This document shows positions 50,118 through 60,970 of a stretch of 64,000 bases of DNA, one piece after another. Numbering within the stretch: position 1 is the stretch's first letter; each line of letters starts with the position of its first letter. Below the pieces are notes generated by a model. That model was not told the origin of the DNA and ran no database searches. It worked only from the letters and a program-made list of their open reading frames with translations. This DNA is from an alpha proteobacterium BAL199 (GTDB lineage Bacteria; Pseudomonadota; Alphaproteobacteria; Thalassobaculales; Thalassobaculaceae), in NCBI GenBank assembly GCA_000171835.1, contig ABHC01000020.1:1-64000 (forward strand), written 5' to 3'. A program made the position numbers and the translations under genes.

Positions 50118-51236
50118 TCAGCCGGCCGCGAGCTTGTCTAGTTCCTTCAGGATACTGTCGGTCATGGTGGTGGTCGACACCTTGGCCATGCCGGGCTGCA
50201 TGATGTCGCCGGTGCGGATGCCACCGGACAGCACGTTGTCGATGGCCTTCTCGATCAGGTCGGCGTCCTCGCTCATGTCGAACGAGTAGCGCAGCAGCAT
50301 CGCGAACGACAGCAGCTCGGCGATCGGGTTGGCCGAACCCTTGCCGGCGATGTCCGGTGCCGAGCCGTGCACGGGCTCGTACAGGGCGTGGCGCCGACCG
50401 GTGGTCGGATCCTCGGCACCCAGCGAGGCCGACGGCAGCATGCCGAGCGAGCCGGTCAGCATCGCTGCGCAATCCGACAGGATGTCGCCGAACAGGTTGT
50501 CGGTGACGATCACGTCGAACTGCTTGGGGTTGCGGACCAACTGCATGGCGCAGTTGTCGGCGAACATGTTCTCGTACTCGAGACCCTTGCCCTCGGCCTT
50601 GTGCAGGTCGGTCATGACCTGGCGCCAGAGCACACCCGACATCATCACGTTGGCCTTCTCGACCGAGGTCACCTTGCCGCGGCGCTTGCGGGCGAGGTCG
50701 AAGGCGACCCGGCCGATGCGCTCGATCTCCGGGGTGGTGTAGGCCTGGGTGTCAAAGCCGCGCTTGCCGCCGCCCGGCAGGTCTTCGATGCCGCGCGGCT
50801 CGCAGAAGTACACGCCGCCGGTCAGCTCACGCAGGATCATGATGTCCAGTCCGGCCACCAGTTCCTTCTTCAGCGAGGAGTTGTCCGCCATCGACGCGAA
50901 CACCATGGCCGGACGCAAATTGGCGAACAGGTCCATTTCCTTGCGCAGGCGCAGCAGGCCACGCTCCGGCTTCTTCTCGAACGGCAGGTCGTCGTATTTC
51001 GGGCCGCCGACCGCGCCGAACAGCACGGCGTCGGCATCGACCGCGTCGGCCATGGTCTCATCGGTCAGCGGGGTTCCGCTGGCGTCGTAGGCCGCCCCAC
51101 CGACCAGGCCTTCCTGGACGTCGAACGAGACGGAACGCTTCTTCGCCATCCAGTCGACGACGCGCAAGGTTTCGCGAACCACCTCGGGGCCGATGCCGTC
51201 ACCCGGCAGTACGAGCAGTTTCTTGTTGGACGCCAT
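50118..51236 (-). CDS. leuB: 3-isopropylmalate dehydrogenase
   Basis: 372 residues. [37 protein letters not shown], the LeuB-specific [13 protein letters not shown], and the metal-binding Asp residues in [16 protein letters not shown] and [12 protein letters not shown] are present. Oxidatively decarboxylates 3-isopropylmalate to 2-ketoisocaproate in leucine biosynthesis. 133 bp downstream of leuD; this gap holds nothing I recognise. Confidence 0.96.
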   Translation of the reverse strand: MASNKKLLVLPGDGIGPEVVRETLRVVDWMAKKRSVSFDVQEGLVGGAAYDASGTPLTDETMADAVDADAVLFGAVGGPKYDDLPFEKKPERGLLRLRKEMDLFANLRPAMVFASMADNSSLKKELVAGLDIMILRELTGGVYFCEPRGIEDLPGGGKRGFDTQAYTTPEIERIGRVAFDLARKRRGKVTSVEKANVMMSGVLWRQVMTDLHKAEGKGLEYENMFADNCAMQLVRNPKQFDVIVTDNLFGDILSDCAAMLTGSLGMLPSASLGAEDPTTGRRHALYEPVHGSAPDIAGKGSANPIAELLSFAMLLRYSFDMSEDADLIEKAIDNVLSGGIRTGDIMQPGMAKVSTTTMTDSILKELDKLAAG

Positions 51237-51368
51237 GACGCTCCTTGGTCCCCCGAGGCTGGTTCGTGAATGAGCGTTTGCTTATCCGAACCGCCGAGGC
51301 GTAGCAAATGGGTTGAATCGATTGAGGGCCGGACAGGCAGCCGGCTGGATGGCCGACCGCTCGTCTGG

Positions 51369-51974
51369 TCAGGCCCAGGGCTGATCGCGCTTCCGCTTCT
51401 CTTCGAAATCGGTAATCCCGCTCTCGCGCTTCATGGTGAGGCCGATGTCGTCGAGTCCGTTCAGCAGGCAATCCTTGCGGTGCGGGTCGATCTCGAACGT
51501 CACGCTCTCGCCGTTCGGCCGGCCAATCGTCTGGTGCTCCAGATCGATCTCCAGCACCGCGTTGGAACCCTTGGCGGCGTCGTCCATCAACTCGCGCAGC
51601 TGCTGCTTGGTCACCTTGATCGGCAGAATGCCGTTCTTGAAGCAGTTGTTGTAGAAGATGTCGGCGAAGCTGGTGCTGATCACGCAGCGGATGCCGAAGT
51701 CGAGCAGCGCCCACGGGGCGTGCTCGCGGCTCGATCCGCAGCCGAAATTGTCGTCGGCCACCAGGATCTGGGCGTTGCGGTACTGCGGCTTGTTGAGCGC
51801 GAACTCCGGCTTCTCGTTGCCGTTGTCGTCATACCGCATCTCGGCGAACAGGTGCTTGCCGAGCCCGGTGCGCTTGATGGTCTTCAGGTACTGCTTTGGA
51901 ATGATCATATCGGTATCGATGTTGATCATGTCGAGCGGTGCGGCGGTACCGCGAAGCTGGTTGAACTTGTCCAT
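51369..51974 (-). CDS. leuD: 3-isopropylmalate dehydratase small subunit
   Basis: 201 residues, swivelling domain: [18 protein letters not shown] and the loop [20 protein letters not shown] are LeuD hallmarks. With LeuC it isomerises 2-isopropylmalate to 3-isopropylmalate. The ATG at 51974 lies 23 bp after the leuC stop with a GGGAGAAAA ribosome site; same operon. Confidence 0.96.
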   Translation of the reverse strand: MDKFNQLRGTAAPLDMINIDTDMIIPKQYLKTIKRTGLGKHLFAEMRYDDNGNEKPEFALNKPQYRNAQILVADDNFGCGSSREHAPWALLDFGIRCVISTSFADIFYNNCFKNGILPIKVTKQQLRELMDDAAKGSNAVLEIDLEHQTIGRPNGESVTFEIDPHRKDCLLNGLDDIGLTMKRESGITDFEEKRKRDQPWA

Positions 51975-51997
51975 CCGTTTTCTCCCGATCCCGTCGT

Positions 51998-53407
<1,410 letters not shown>

Positions 53408-53597
53408 GGCTGCGTGTTCCCTCCTGAACCCGGTCGCGCGCCCGGTCGGCGCGGCCGTGCTTCGTGTGTTCCGAACGCGGGACATTACAAAGATGCAGCC
53501 GCCGCGCAAACCGCGAAACGCGCAAGAGGGCTTTGCGCGGGGGAATCGGCCGGGTGAAGCGGCGTCGGTTGGCGAAGCGGGCGGCGTGGCTCGGGGG

Positions 53598-53969
53598 TCA
53601 GTCGGTCGGCGGCTCCATGAAGCTGGCCGGCGGGACCCAGGTTTCGGGCCGGAACCGGTTGGCCCAGCGGCACATGTCCTGGAGAACCGGCAGCAATCCG
53701 CGGCCCATCGGGGTCAGGGTGTACTCGAAGCGGACCGGCCGCTCCTGGTAGGGCGCCTTCGCCACCAGACCTGCAGCCTCCATACCGGCGAGCCGGTCGG
53801 TCAGGACGTTGGTGGTGATGCGCTCCGGCGACGCCAGGAACTCGGCGAACCGCCGCTTGCCGGTCAGCATGTCGCGCAGGATGACAAGGGTCCAGCGATC
53901 CCCGACGATATCCAGCGTCGTCGCGATCGGGCAGCCGGACCGAGGGCCGCGTTTTGAAGCAGAGTTCAT
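53598..53969 (-). CDS. HxlR-family transcriptional regulator
   Basis: About 123 residues from ATG 53969 (131 from 53993). Winged helix: [20 protein letters not shown] with the N-terminal Cys typical of HxlR/YodB sensors, then [20 protein letters not shown] and the wing [19 protein letters not shown]. Such regulators respond to aldehydes, quinones or disulphide stress. Divergent from the GFA-family gene, whose relatives handle formaldehyde-glutathione adducts, so it likely represses that gene and itself through the 80-bp shared promoter region. Confidence 0.88.
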   Translation of the reverse strand: MNSASKRGPRSGCPIATTLDIVGDRWTLVILRDMLTGKRRFAEFLASPERITTNVLTDRLAGMEAAGLVAKAPYQERPVRFEYTLTPMGRGLLPVLQDMCRWANRFRPETWVPPASFMEPPTD

Positions 53970-54050
53970 GAGCCAGTGACTTGTTGATTGCAATTAACAA
54001 GCGTCTATCGTATCGTGGCAACCATCAGTCAACAAACCCCGAGGGAGGAA

Positions 54051-54494
54051 ATGATGTCATCGAAACTGACCGGTGGATGCCTGTGCGGGGCGGTACGCTA
54101 CCACAGTCCTGCCGAACCGGTCCTTGCGGCTCACTGCCATTGCGACGATTGCCGGCGAAGCAGCGGCACCGGCCACTGCACCCACGTGGTCATGCCCGAA
54201 TCCGGCTTCACGGTGACCGGCGAGGTGCGCTTTTTCGATCGGCCGGCGGACAGCGGCAGCATGGTCGGCCGCGGCTTTTGCCCGGCGTGCGGTTCGCCGA
54301 TCTACTCGACCAACAGCATGATGCCCGACAAGGTGTTCATCCGGGCGTCCAGCCTCGACGACCCCGAAGCCGCCAAGCCGGCCATGACGGTGTACGCCAG
54401 CCGCGCCCCGTCCTGGGATCCGATCGATCCGGCGCTTCCGGCGTTCCCAGAGATGCCGACAGGCGGGCCGAAGGCGGCCATCCCGGCGGCCTGA
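54051..54494 (+). CDS. GFA-family protein (Gfa-like zinc-binding)
   Basis: 147 residues. Zinc-binding cysteines in GGCLCGAVRYH, HCHCDDCRRSSG and GFCPACGSPIYS match the glutathione-dependent formaldehyde-activating (GFA/CENP-V) fold. Substrates of the family's many members are mostly unknown. Start at ATG 54051 (second ATG 54054) after GGGAGGA. Divergent from an HxlR regulator; shortly upstream of the rplS terminator. Confidence 0.9.
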   Translation: MMSSKLTGGCLCGAVRYHSPAEPVLAAHCHCDDCRRSSGTGHCTHVVMPESGFTVTGEVRFFDRPADSGSMVGRGFCPACGSPIYSTNSMMPDKVFIRASSLDDPEAAKPAMTVYASRAPSWDPIDPALPAFPEMPTGGPKAAIPAA

Positions 54495-54526
54495 GCGGAA
54501 AGCGCGGAACCAGTTCAAGCACACAA

Positions 54527-54558
54527 ATGCGCCCCCGGAAGCGGACCTCCGGGGGCGC
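54527..54558 (-). terminator. Terminator of the ffh-rpsP-rimM-trmD-rplS operon
   Basis: On the minus strand GCGCCCCCGGA, an 8-base loop and TCCGGGGGCGC, followed by ATTTGTGTG. An 11-bp GC stem 25 bp downstream of the rplS stop. On the plus strand it also follows the GFA gene, so it can serve both. Confidence 0.85.
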
Positions 54559-54584
54559 AATTCATTCAGCCGCAAGGTCTCGGC

Positions 54585-55070
54585 TCAGGCCTCGGCCTGC
54601 TCCGCCGCGGCTGCCTGCTTGGCGGCTGCCTGCTCGGCCTGGTTGGCCTGACGGACGGCCTTCTGCTCGAGCGCGATGGCGCGGTCCTTGGCGGCCGCCT
54701 TGCCGGCGACACCGGTGGTCTTCTCGGCGATACGGGCCGACTTACCGGTCAGGCCGCGCAGATAGTAGAGCTTGGCGCGCCGCACCTTGCCGCGCCGGAT
54801 AAGCTCGACGCCGGCGATCCGCGGCGAATACAGCGGGAATACCCGCTCCACGCCCTCACCGTAGGAGATCTTGCGGACGGTGAACGAGGAGTTCATGCCG
54901 TCGCTGCGGCGGGCGATGCAGACGCCTTCGAACGCCTGGATGCGCTCGCGCGTACCTTCGACGACCTTGACGTCGATCCGCACCGTGTCACCGGGGCCGA
55001 AATCCGGGAAAGTCCGGTCGGCCGACAGAGCGGCCATCTGCTCGCTCTCGAGCTGTTCGATGATGTTCAT
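54585..55070 (-). CDS. rplS: 50S ribosomal protein L19
   Basis: 161 residues. [40 protein letters not shown], and the [20 protein letters not shown] core. A C-terminal Ala/Gln/Lys/Glu-rich tail of about 40 residues exceeds the E. coli length (115) but is common in alphaproteobacteria. ATG overlaps the trmD stop as ATGA. Confidence 0.97.
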   Translation of the reverse strand: MNIIEQLESEQMAALSADRTFPDFGPGDTVRIDVKVVEGTRERIQAFEGVCIARRSDGMNSSFTVRKISYGEGVERVFPLYSPRIAGVELIRRGKVRRAKLYYLRGLTGKSARIAEKTTGVAGKAAAKDRAIALEQKAVRQANQAEQAAAKQAAAAEQAEA

Positions 55071-55831
55071 GGCGTGGTCTCCGTGTCCTCGTCGTCGGCC
55101 GCGGCAACGGCCCGTTCCAGTCTGGCGCGGTGGCGGGCCCAGAGATCGGGGCGCCGTTCCCGCGTGATCCGTTCCGCTTCCCGGCGCCGCCACGCTTTCA
55201 CGTTGGCATGGTGGCCGCTGGTCAGCACCTCGGGGACGGTCATACCGTTCCATTCCCGAGGCTGCGTGTAGAGGGGGTACTCAAGCAGCCCCTCTTCGAA
55301 ACTCTCTTCGGCGAGTGTCTCCGCCGCGCCGAGCACTCCCGGTAGCAGGCGGATCGCCGCATCCATCACCGTGATCGCCGCCGGCTCTCCACCGGAGAGC
55401 ACGAAGTCCCCGAGGCTCATCTCCTCGAGGCCGCGGGCGGCAATCACCCGTTCATCCAATCCCTCGTAGCGCCCGCATAACAGAACCACTCCCGGTTCCG
55501 CCGCCAGCGCCTTGGCCCGTGCCTGATCGAACCGTCGGCCGCGCGGACTGAGATAAATCCGCGGTCCGGGCCGGTCCTCGATCGAGGCAAGTGCCGCATC
55601 GACGACGTCCGGTCGCATGACCATACCGGCGCCCCCACCGAACGGGGTGTCGTCGACGGAGCGGTGCTTATCGCGCGCGAACTCCCGGATGTCCAGCGCT
55701 TTCAGCGTCCAGATCCCGGCCGCCAGCGCCTTGCCGGCGAGCGAGACGCCGAGCGGACCCGGAAACATCTCCGGGAACAGCGTCAGCACCGTTGCGTGCC
55801 ACGGTTCGCCTCTGGTCTCCGCCTCGTTCAT
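55067..55831 (-). CDS. trmD: tRNA (guanine37-N1)-methyltransferase
   Basis: 254 residues, SPOUT trefoil-knot enzyme. [49 protein letters not shown] (knot) and [14 protein letters not shown] are diagnostic. It makes m1G37 in tRNAs with a G at 36, preventing +1 frameshifts. It overlaps rplS and is 7 bp from rimM. Confidence 0.97.
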   Translation of the reverse strand: MNEAETRGEPWHATVLTLFPEMFPGPLGVSLAGKALAAGIWTLKALDIREFARDKHRSVDDTPFGGGAGMVMRPDVVDAALASIEDRPGPRIYLSPRGRRFDQARAKALAAEPGVVLLCGRYEGLDERVIAARGLEEMSLGDFVLSGGEPAAITVMDAAIRLLPGVLGAAETLAEESFEEGLLEYPLYTQPREWNGMTVPEVLTSGHHANVKAWRRREAERITRERRPDLWARHRARLERAVAAADDEDTETTP

Positions 55832-55837
55832 CGGCGA

Positions 55838-56380
55838 TCACTCCGCCCGATCCTGAGCCAGATCCTCGGGCCCTTCGTCGGGCGACTCCTCCGGCGGATC
55901 GACCACCATCCGGCCGCCGGCCAGGTCCACTTCGGGAACCATGGCCAAAGTGAACGGCAGCATGTGCTGTCCGCCGCTGGCGTCCACGTACTCCACTAGG
56001 TCGCCGGCCCCGAAATCGTGGACCGAGGTCACCCGGCCCAAGGTCTCGCCACCGACCGACACCACCGACAAGCCGATCAGGTCGGCGTGGTAGAAGGCGC
56101 CTTCCTCCGGCTCCGGCAACACCGCTCTGGCGACATACAACCGGGTCCCGCGCAACGCTTCGGCAGCGTTGCGGTCCGATACCCCGTCGATCCGCACGAT
56201 GACCGTATCCTTGTGGCGACCGGTGACCGACAGCTTGAACCGACGGTCGCCGCGCTCGTCCTCGACGGGGCCATACGCCGCCACGTCGTCGGGGTTCTCG
56301 GTGAAGGGCTTCACCTTCACCTGACCCCGCACGCCGTGCGCGCCGGCTACCGCCCCAAGACAGACCCGATCGACCACCAC
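55838..56380 (-). CDS. rimM: Ribosome maturation factor RimM
   Basis: 180 residues. VCLGAVAGAHGVRGQVKVKP start and the PRC-barrel part with GAFYHADLIGLSVVS, FGAGDLVEYVDASG and the C-terminal MLPFTLAMVPEVDL. Helps mature the 30S head. A 22-bp gap separates it from rpsP. Confidence 0.96.
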   Translation of the reverse strand: MVVDRVCLGAVAGAHGVRGQVKVKPFTENPDDVAAYGPVEDERGDRRFKLSVTGRHKDTVIVRIDGVSDRNAAEALRGTRLYVARAVLPEPEEGAFYHADLIGLSVVSVGGETLGRVTSVHDFGAGDLVEYVDASGGQHMLPFTLAMVPEVDLAGGRMVVDPPEESPDEGPEDLAQDRAE

Positions 56381-56402
56381 CGGCCTCCGACGCGTTCCGC
56401 GA

Positions 56403-56846
56403 TCAGGCTTCGGCTTCCGCCGGAGCCTCTTCTGCCGGTGCGGCTGCAGCCGCGGCAGCGGCCTCGGCGGCCTTGGCGGCTTCGGCCTCGGCAGCCTCGA
56501 CGGCCTGTTTCGCCTTGGTGGCCGCTTCGGCTTCGCGCTCGGCGCGCTTCTTGCCCGGAGCCGACTTCTTCGGCTGCTCGCCGAACTTGAACGGCTCCAT
56601 CAGGCCGGCTTGGCCGAGCAGCTTGTGCAGGCGGTCGGTCGGACGGGCGCCGACACCCAGCCAATGCTGGATGCGCTCGGCGTTCAGCACGACGCGATCG
56701 GCGTGGCCCTGCGGCAGCATCGGGTTGTAGGTGCCGACCTTCTCGACGAAGCGGCCGTCGCGCGGGCTGGTCGCCTCGGCGATGACGATCCGGTAGAACG
56801 GCCGCTTCTTGGCGCCACCACGGGCCAGACGGATGCGGAGAGACAT
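56403..56846 (-). CDS. rpsP: 30S ribosomal protein S16
   Basis: 147 residues. [20 protein letters not shown], then [15 protein letters not shown] and [20 protein letters not shown]. After about residue 95 comes a Lys/Ala/Glu-rich low-complexity tail ending [10 protein letters not shown], longer than E. coli S16 (82) but usual for alphaproteobacteria. Confidence 0.97.
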   Translation of the reverse strand: MSLRIRLARGGAKKRPFYRIVIAEATSPRDGRFVEKVGTYNPMLPQGHADRVVLNAERIQHWLGVGARPTDRLHKLLGQAGLMEPFKFGEQPKKSAPGKKRAEREAEAATKAKQAVEAAEAEAAKAAEAAAAAAAAPAEEAPAEAEA

Positions 56847-56914
56847 GAGGTAGTCCTTTCGGCTTCTTGATCAGTGAGTAGGGTATGCGGTTCGTCGTTC
56901 GTGATCCGGCGCGC

Positions 56915-58402
56915 CTATTTGCGCTTGCCGGGAAATCCGGGGGGCAGGCCGCCCAGGCCGGGCAGGCGCATTCCGCCACCGCCGAGACCCGGCATTCCGC
57001 CTCCGGGCATCGGGGGCAGTCCGCCGCCCATGCCGCCGCCTTGCGGAGGTGCCGGCATCCCGCCGCCGCCGCCGAACAGTCCGGCGAGCGCTCCCTTGCC
57101 GCCCATCTTGCCGACCTGCTTCATCATCCGCGCCATGTCCTGGTGCTGCTTCAGCACCCGGTTGACGTCCTGCACCTGGGTGCCGGAGCCGGCGGCGATG
57201 CGCTTGCGCCGCGAGGCGTTCAGGATCTTCGGGTTGCGCCGCTCCTCGCGGGTCATCGAGGAGATCACGGCTTCCTGGCGCTTCAGCATCTTGTCGTCGA
57301 CGTTGGCGCCGGCCATCTGCTTCTGCAATTTACCGACCCCGGGCAGCATTCCCATGATGCCGCCGAGCCCGCCGAGCTTGCGGACCTGCTTCAGCTGGGC
57401 CGCCATGTCGTCGAGGGTGAAGCTGCCGCGCATCATGCGCTCGGCGGTCTTCTGGGCCTCCTCGGCGTCGATCGTCTCGGCCGCCTTCTCGACCAGGCTG
57501 ACCACGTCGCCCATGCCGAGGATGCGGCCGGCAAGCCGCTCGGGATGGAAATCCTCGATGTCGTCGACCTTTTCGCCGACGCCCAGCATCTTGATCGGCA
57601 TGCCGGTGACGCCGCGCATCGACAGCGCTGCACCGCCGCGGCTGTCGCCGTCGACCCGGGTCAGCACGATGCCGGTGATCCCGACCCGCTCGTGGAAATT
57701 GGTGGCGGTGGTGACCGCGTCCTGGCCGGTCAGCGCATCGGCGACCAGCAGCACCTCGTGCGGGTTGACCGCGTCGCGCACCGCGCGCACCTCGGCCATC
57801 AGGCCTTCGTCGATCGAGGTGCGGCCGGCGGTGTCCAGGATGACGACGTCGTAGCCTTGCAGGCGGCCGGCGGTCATGGCCCGCTTGGCGATCGCCGCTG
57901 GGGTCTCGCCGTTGATGATCGGCAGGGTCGCGACCCCGACCTGCTCGCCGAGAATCCGGAGCTGTTCGCGGGCTGCCGGGCGGGTGACGTCGAGCGACGC
58001 CATCAGCACCTTCTTGCGGTCGCGCTCGCGCAGCCGCTTGGCGATCTTGGCGGTGGTGGTGGTCTTGCCGCCGCCCTGCAGGCCAACCATCAGGATCGGT
58101 ACCGGGGCCGGCGCGTTCAGGTTGATCGCCTGGCTGTCCGAGCCGAGCATGTCCACGAGTTCGTCGTGGACGATCTTGACCACCATCTGGCCCGGCGTGA
58201 CCGAGCGCAGCACCTCGCGGCCGATGGCGCGCTCGCGCACCCGGTCGACGAAGGTCTTGACCACCGGCAGGGCGACGTCGGCCTCGAGCAGGGCGACCCG
58301 CACCTCGCGCATGGCGGCCGTGACGTCGGCCTCGCTCAGCGCTCCGCGCTTGCGCAGCCGGTCAAAGACCGATCCCAGTCGTTCGCTCAGTCCTTCAAAC
58401 AC
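56915..58402 (-). CDS. ffh: Signal recognition particle protein Ffh
   Basis: 495 residues from a GTG at 58402 that aligns with the usual first residue (FEGLSERLGSVFDRL). An ATG at 58480 would add a 26-residue N-terminal extension. NG domain: MVGLQGGGKTTTTAK, ILDTAGRTSIDE, LTRVDGDSRGGAA. Methionine-rich M domain with MGMLPGVGKLQKQMAG, SMTREERRNPKILNASRRKR and a Gly/Pro/Met-rich tail. Binds signal sequences with 4.5S RNA (not in the window) and docks to FtsY, encoded at the right edge. First gene of the operon with rpsP, rimM, trmD, rplS. Confidence 0.95.
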   Translation of the reverse strand: MFEGLSERLGSVFDRLRKRGALSEADVTAAMREVRVALLEADVALPVVKTFVDRVRERAIGREVLRSVTPGQMVVKIVHDELVDMLGSDSQAINLNAPAPVPILMVGLQGGGKTTTTAKIAKRLRERDRKKVLMASLDVTRPAAREQLRILGEQVGVATLPIINGETPAAIAKRAMTAGRLQGYDVVILDTAGRTSIDEGLMAEVRAVRDAVNPHEVLLVADALTGQDAVTTATNFHERVGITGIVLTRVDGDSRGGAALSMRGVTGMPIKMLGVGEKVDDIEDFHPERLAGRILGMGDVVSLVEKAAETIDAEEAQKTAERMMRGSFTLDDMAAQLKQVRKLGGLGGIMGMLPGVGKLQKQMAGANVDDKMLKRQEAVISSMTREERRNPKILNASRRKRIAAGSGTQVQDVNRVLKQHQDMARMMKQVGKMGGKGALAGLFGGGGGMPAPPQGGGMGGGLPPMPGGGMPGLGGGGMRLPGLGGLPPGFPGKRK

Positions 58403-58569
58403 ACCGTCGCTCCAAACGAAAACACGCCCGTGCTCGAACCCTCGAGGACGGACGGAACCCGTTAAGGTCTCAGCAGCCATAGCTTTGCCGAGGAGGCGGG
58501 TTATACGCGCGCCGCCTCGGAGGGTCAAGGAAAGGCCGACTCGGGCGGCGTGCCGCCCCCCGTTCGGAC

Positions 58570-59229
58570 TCAGTCGCGGTCCGGCGCGCCGAGCGGAAAC
58601 AGCGGGCGGTAGGGCCGGGCCTCGTCGACGGCCCGGGCGAAGGACGGTCTGGACAGAAGCCGCTGCCGGTAGGCGCGGAGATTGGCGAAGCGCTCGTCGA
58701 TCGGATGGCTCCAGTCGGCATAGAACAAGGACGGGGCGGCCGCGCAGTCGGCCAGGGTGAACCGGTCGCCGCACGCCCATTCGCGTTGCGCCATCAGGTG
58801 GTCAAGCCAGCCATAGGCGGTGTCCAGCATCCGGAGGGCGTCCGCGACGCCGTGCGGGTCACGCTTGTCTTCATCGCGGATGCTGTCGAACACGAGCTTC
58901 TGTTGCGGGGTCGAGACGTAGTTGTCGAACACCCGATCCATCATCCGCACATCCAGTGCCGCCTTCGGATCCTGCGGCACCAGCCGGATGGATCCCGGGT
59001 AGTGAAGGTCGAGATGCTCGACGATGATGCTCGCCTCCAGGATCGTGCGGTCGCCATCGACCAGGATCGGGAATCGCTGAAGCGGCCACAGCGCCTGGAA
59101 CTCGGTATACGTCTGGACGTCATCGGGACCGAGCATGCGAAACTGGAATGGGGTGTCGTTCTCGTAGAAGGCGATCAGGGCTTTCTGGCAGTACGACGAC
59201 AACGGATGGGCGTAGAGCATCAAGGCCAC
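58570..59229 (-). CDS. Glutathione S-transferase family protein
   Basis: 219 residues. Thioredoxin-fold N-terminus (MLYAHPLSSYCQKALIAFYE, then RFPILVDGDRTILEASIIVE with the Pro and the Glu-Ala-Ser glutathione site) and an all-helical C-terminus (CGDRFTLADCAAAPSLFYAD with the N-capping box). A serine at the position of the usual catalytic Ser/Tyr is available near residue 11-12. Substrate unknown. The 90-bp gap to ffh shows no terminator that I would call. Confidence 0.88.
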   Translation of the reverse strand: MALMLYAHPLSSYCQKALIAFYENDTPFQFRMLGPDDVQTYTEFQALWPLQRFPILVDGDRTILEASIIVEHLDLHYPGSIRLVPQDPKAALDVRMMDRVFDNYVSTPQQKLVFDSIRDEDKRDPHGVADALRMLDTAYGWLDHLMAQREWACGDRFTLADCAAAPSLFYADWSHPIDERFANLRAYRQRLLSRPSFARAVDEARPYRPLFPLGAPDRD

Positions 59230-59389
59230 GACGGTCTCCTGTAGGGTCTTGCTGACCTAGCGGCCATTGACAATTAAAGAGTTGATATCAACTTATTTGA
59301 ATAACAGCAATGCCAAACCGGCGGGATCATCCGGGAAAAGCTGCTCGCCGAGGAAGCAGGTAACCGACGCTCGCGCTAGCCGGGCGCTA

Positions 59390-59722
59390 TCAGGCGCCGC
59401 GCTCGATCTCGGCAATGATCTGGTGGTTCCGCTCGCGCGCCAAGCCGGGGATCAGGAACAGGTCGACCACCCACCAGATCGCCGGGAGGGCCAGGATGAT
59501 GAAGCCGATGTAGATGACCGACAGCACGGTGCCGACGACCCAAAGGGCCAGGAGAATTAGCCCGCTGGTGACGTAGCCGAGATAGAACCGGTGGGCGCCG
59601 AGCCAACCCAGGAAGAACCACAGCAGATAGGCGATCAAGGTCGACTTCTTGTTGGCCTCGAACCGCATCAGGCGGCCGGCTTCATCCATCCGGCCATCGC
59701 CGGTTCCGCTGCTCTCGGTCAT
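59390..59722 (-). CDS. TM2-domain membrane protein
   Basis: 110 residues. After a polar N-terminus, KKSTLIAYLLWFFLGWLGAH followed by RFYLGY is the TM2 hallmark (hydrophobic helix, G.hG.HrFYlG), and a second helix region LILLALWVVGTVLSVIYIGF and IILALPAIWWVVDLFLIPGL. Function of TM2 proteins in bacteria is unknown. The 160 bp upstream of the neighbouring GST gene hold nothing recognised. Confidence 0.85.
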   Translation of the reverse strand: MTESSGTGDGRMDEAGRLMRFEANKKSTLIAYLLWFFLGWLGAHRFYLGYVTSGLILLALWVVGTVLSVIYIGFIILALPAIWWVVDLFLIPGLARERNHQIIAEIERGA

Positions 59723-59822
59723 CGTCGATTCCCCCTCATTGGTCGCTGTCGAGCAGGATACGTGATTCGTACGACCTATGGGAGAGCCAGGACCGGCGCC
59801 GTAGCGCTGGTCCTGTAGCCGA

Positions 59823-60881
59823 TCAGGCCGCGAAGTCGGCCTCGGTCATGCCGATCTCCAGCCCGGCCTGACGCATCTCGCCCCAGGTGTTGTCGTCGAT
59901 CCAGATGCCCTTGGCGGCGCGCTCGGCCATCGCCTCGCGCTCCGGGTCGCCGGGGAAGCGGACCTTGTCGAACCCGACCGCCGTCTTGGACGACGAGACG
60001 TGCTCGACCAACTGGTCGATCTCGGAGCGGAACGGGATGTCGGCGCCGAAGCCCTTGGGGTCGATCACGATCATCAGCATGTTGTTGCAGATCGTGTTCT
60101 GGTCCATCAGCTCTTCGCGAGCGGTGCCGCCGCCGGTCAGGCCGGCCGCCAGGATCTCGCAGATCATCGCAAGCCCGTAGCCCTTGTGCTGGCCGAAGCT
60201 CAGCATCGCGCCGTACGGCTCCTCGAAGATCACCTTGGGGTCGTCGGTCGGCAGTCCGTCCGGCCCGACCAGCGCGTCGGCCGGGGTCTTCTTGCCGGCG
60301 TAGTAGGCGACCCGCACCTTGCCCTGGGCGACCCGCGAGGTCGCCATGTCGAGCACGATCATCGGGGTCTTGTCGGTCGCCGGGATCGCCGTGCAGTACG
60401 GGTTGGTCGAGTAGCGCGCCTCGAACCCGCCATACGGTGCCACATAGGGCCGGTGCCCGGTGGTGTTGACATAGTGAATCGAGATCAGGCCGGCCTCGGC
60501 GCACATCTCGCCCCACGCGCCGATACGGCCCATGTGGTGGGTCCGGCGCAGCCCGACGATGGCGGCCCCCTTCTCCTTGGCGCGGGCGATCGCCATCTCG
60601 GTGGCTTCCCGGCACACCGTTTGGCCGTAGCCCATGTTGCCGTCGAGCAGCAGGTAGACGCCGTTGTCGGTGATCACCGACGGCCGGACACCGAGATTCA
60701 TGGTGCCGGCGCGGGCGTGCTTCATGTAGCGCGGGGCCAGCCCGACGCCGTGGCTGTCGTGGCCCATCAGGTTGGCCTGGACCAGATTGGTCGCAACGGT
60801 CTCGGCTTCGGCCAGATCGCTGCCCGCGCCCTGGATCATGCGCGTGACGATGCCGGTCAAGCGCTCGTGCCCGATGATCAT
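59823..60881 (-). CDS. Ldh-family oxidoreductase (malate/L-lactate/ureidoglycolate dehydrogenase type)
   Basis: 352 residues, the NAD-dependent type 2 malate/lactate dehydrogenase fold. DSHGVGLAPRYMKHARAG, NGVYLLLDGNMGYGQTVCRE, IVGLRRTHHMGRIGAWGEM with the catalytic His, and GYGLAMICEILAAGLTGGGT fit the YlbC/ComC/Ldh_2 group. Reduces a 2-oxoacid or an imino acid; members include 2,3-diketo-gulonate reductase and delta1-piperideine-2-carboxylate reductase, so substrate stays open. Divergent from dapF with about 90 bp between. Confidence 0.9.
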   Translation of the reverse strand: MIIGHERLTGIVTRMIQGAGSDLAEAETVATNLVQANLMGHDSHGVGLAPRYMKHARAGTMNLGVRPSVITDNGVYLLLDGNMGYGQTVCREATEMAIARAKEKGAAIVGLRRTHHMGRIGAWGEMCAEAGLISIHYVNTTGHRPYVAPYGGFEARYSTNPYCTAIPATDKTPMIVLDMATSRVAQGKVRVAYYAGKKTPADALVGPDGLPTDDPKVIFEEPYGAMLSFGQHKGYGLAMICEILAAGLTGGGTAREELMDQNTICNNMLMIVIDPKGFGADIPFRSEIDQLVEHVSSSKTAVGFDKVRFPGDPEREAMAERAAKGIWIDDNTWGEMRQAGLEIGMTEADFAA

Positions 60882-60970
60882 CGGTTTGTGTCTCCCTTGG
60901 ATGCCGCGTTATTCGGGTGGGTCTTCGGAGTGGTTGCGCAGAAGCCTACACCCTCTCTATATCTGCCGTC

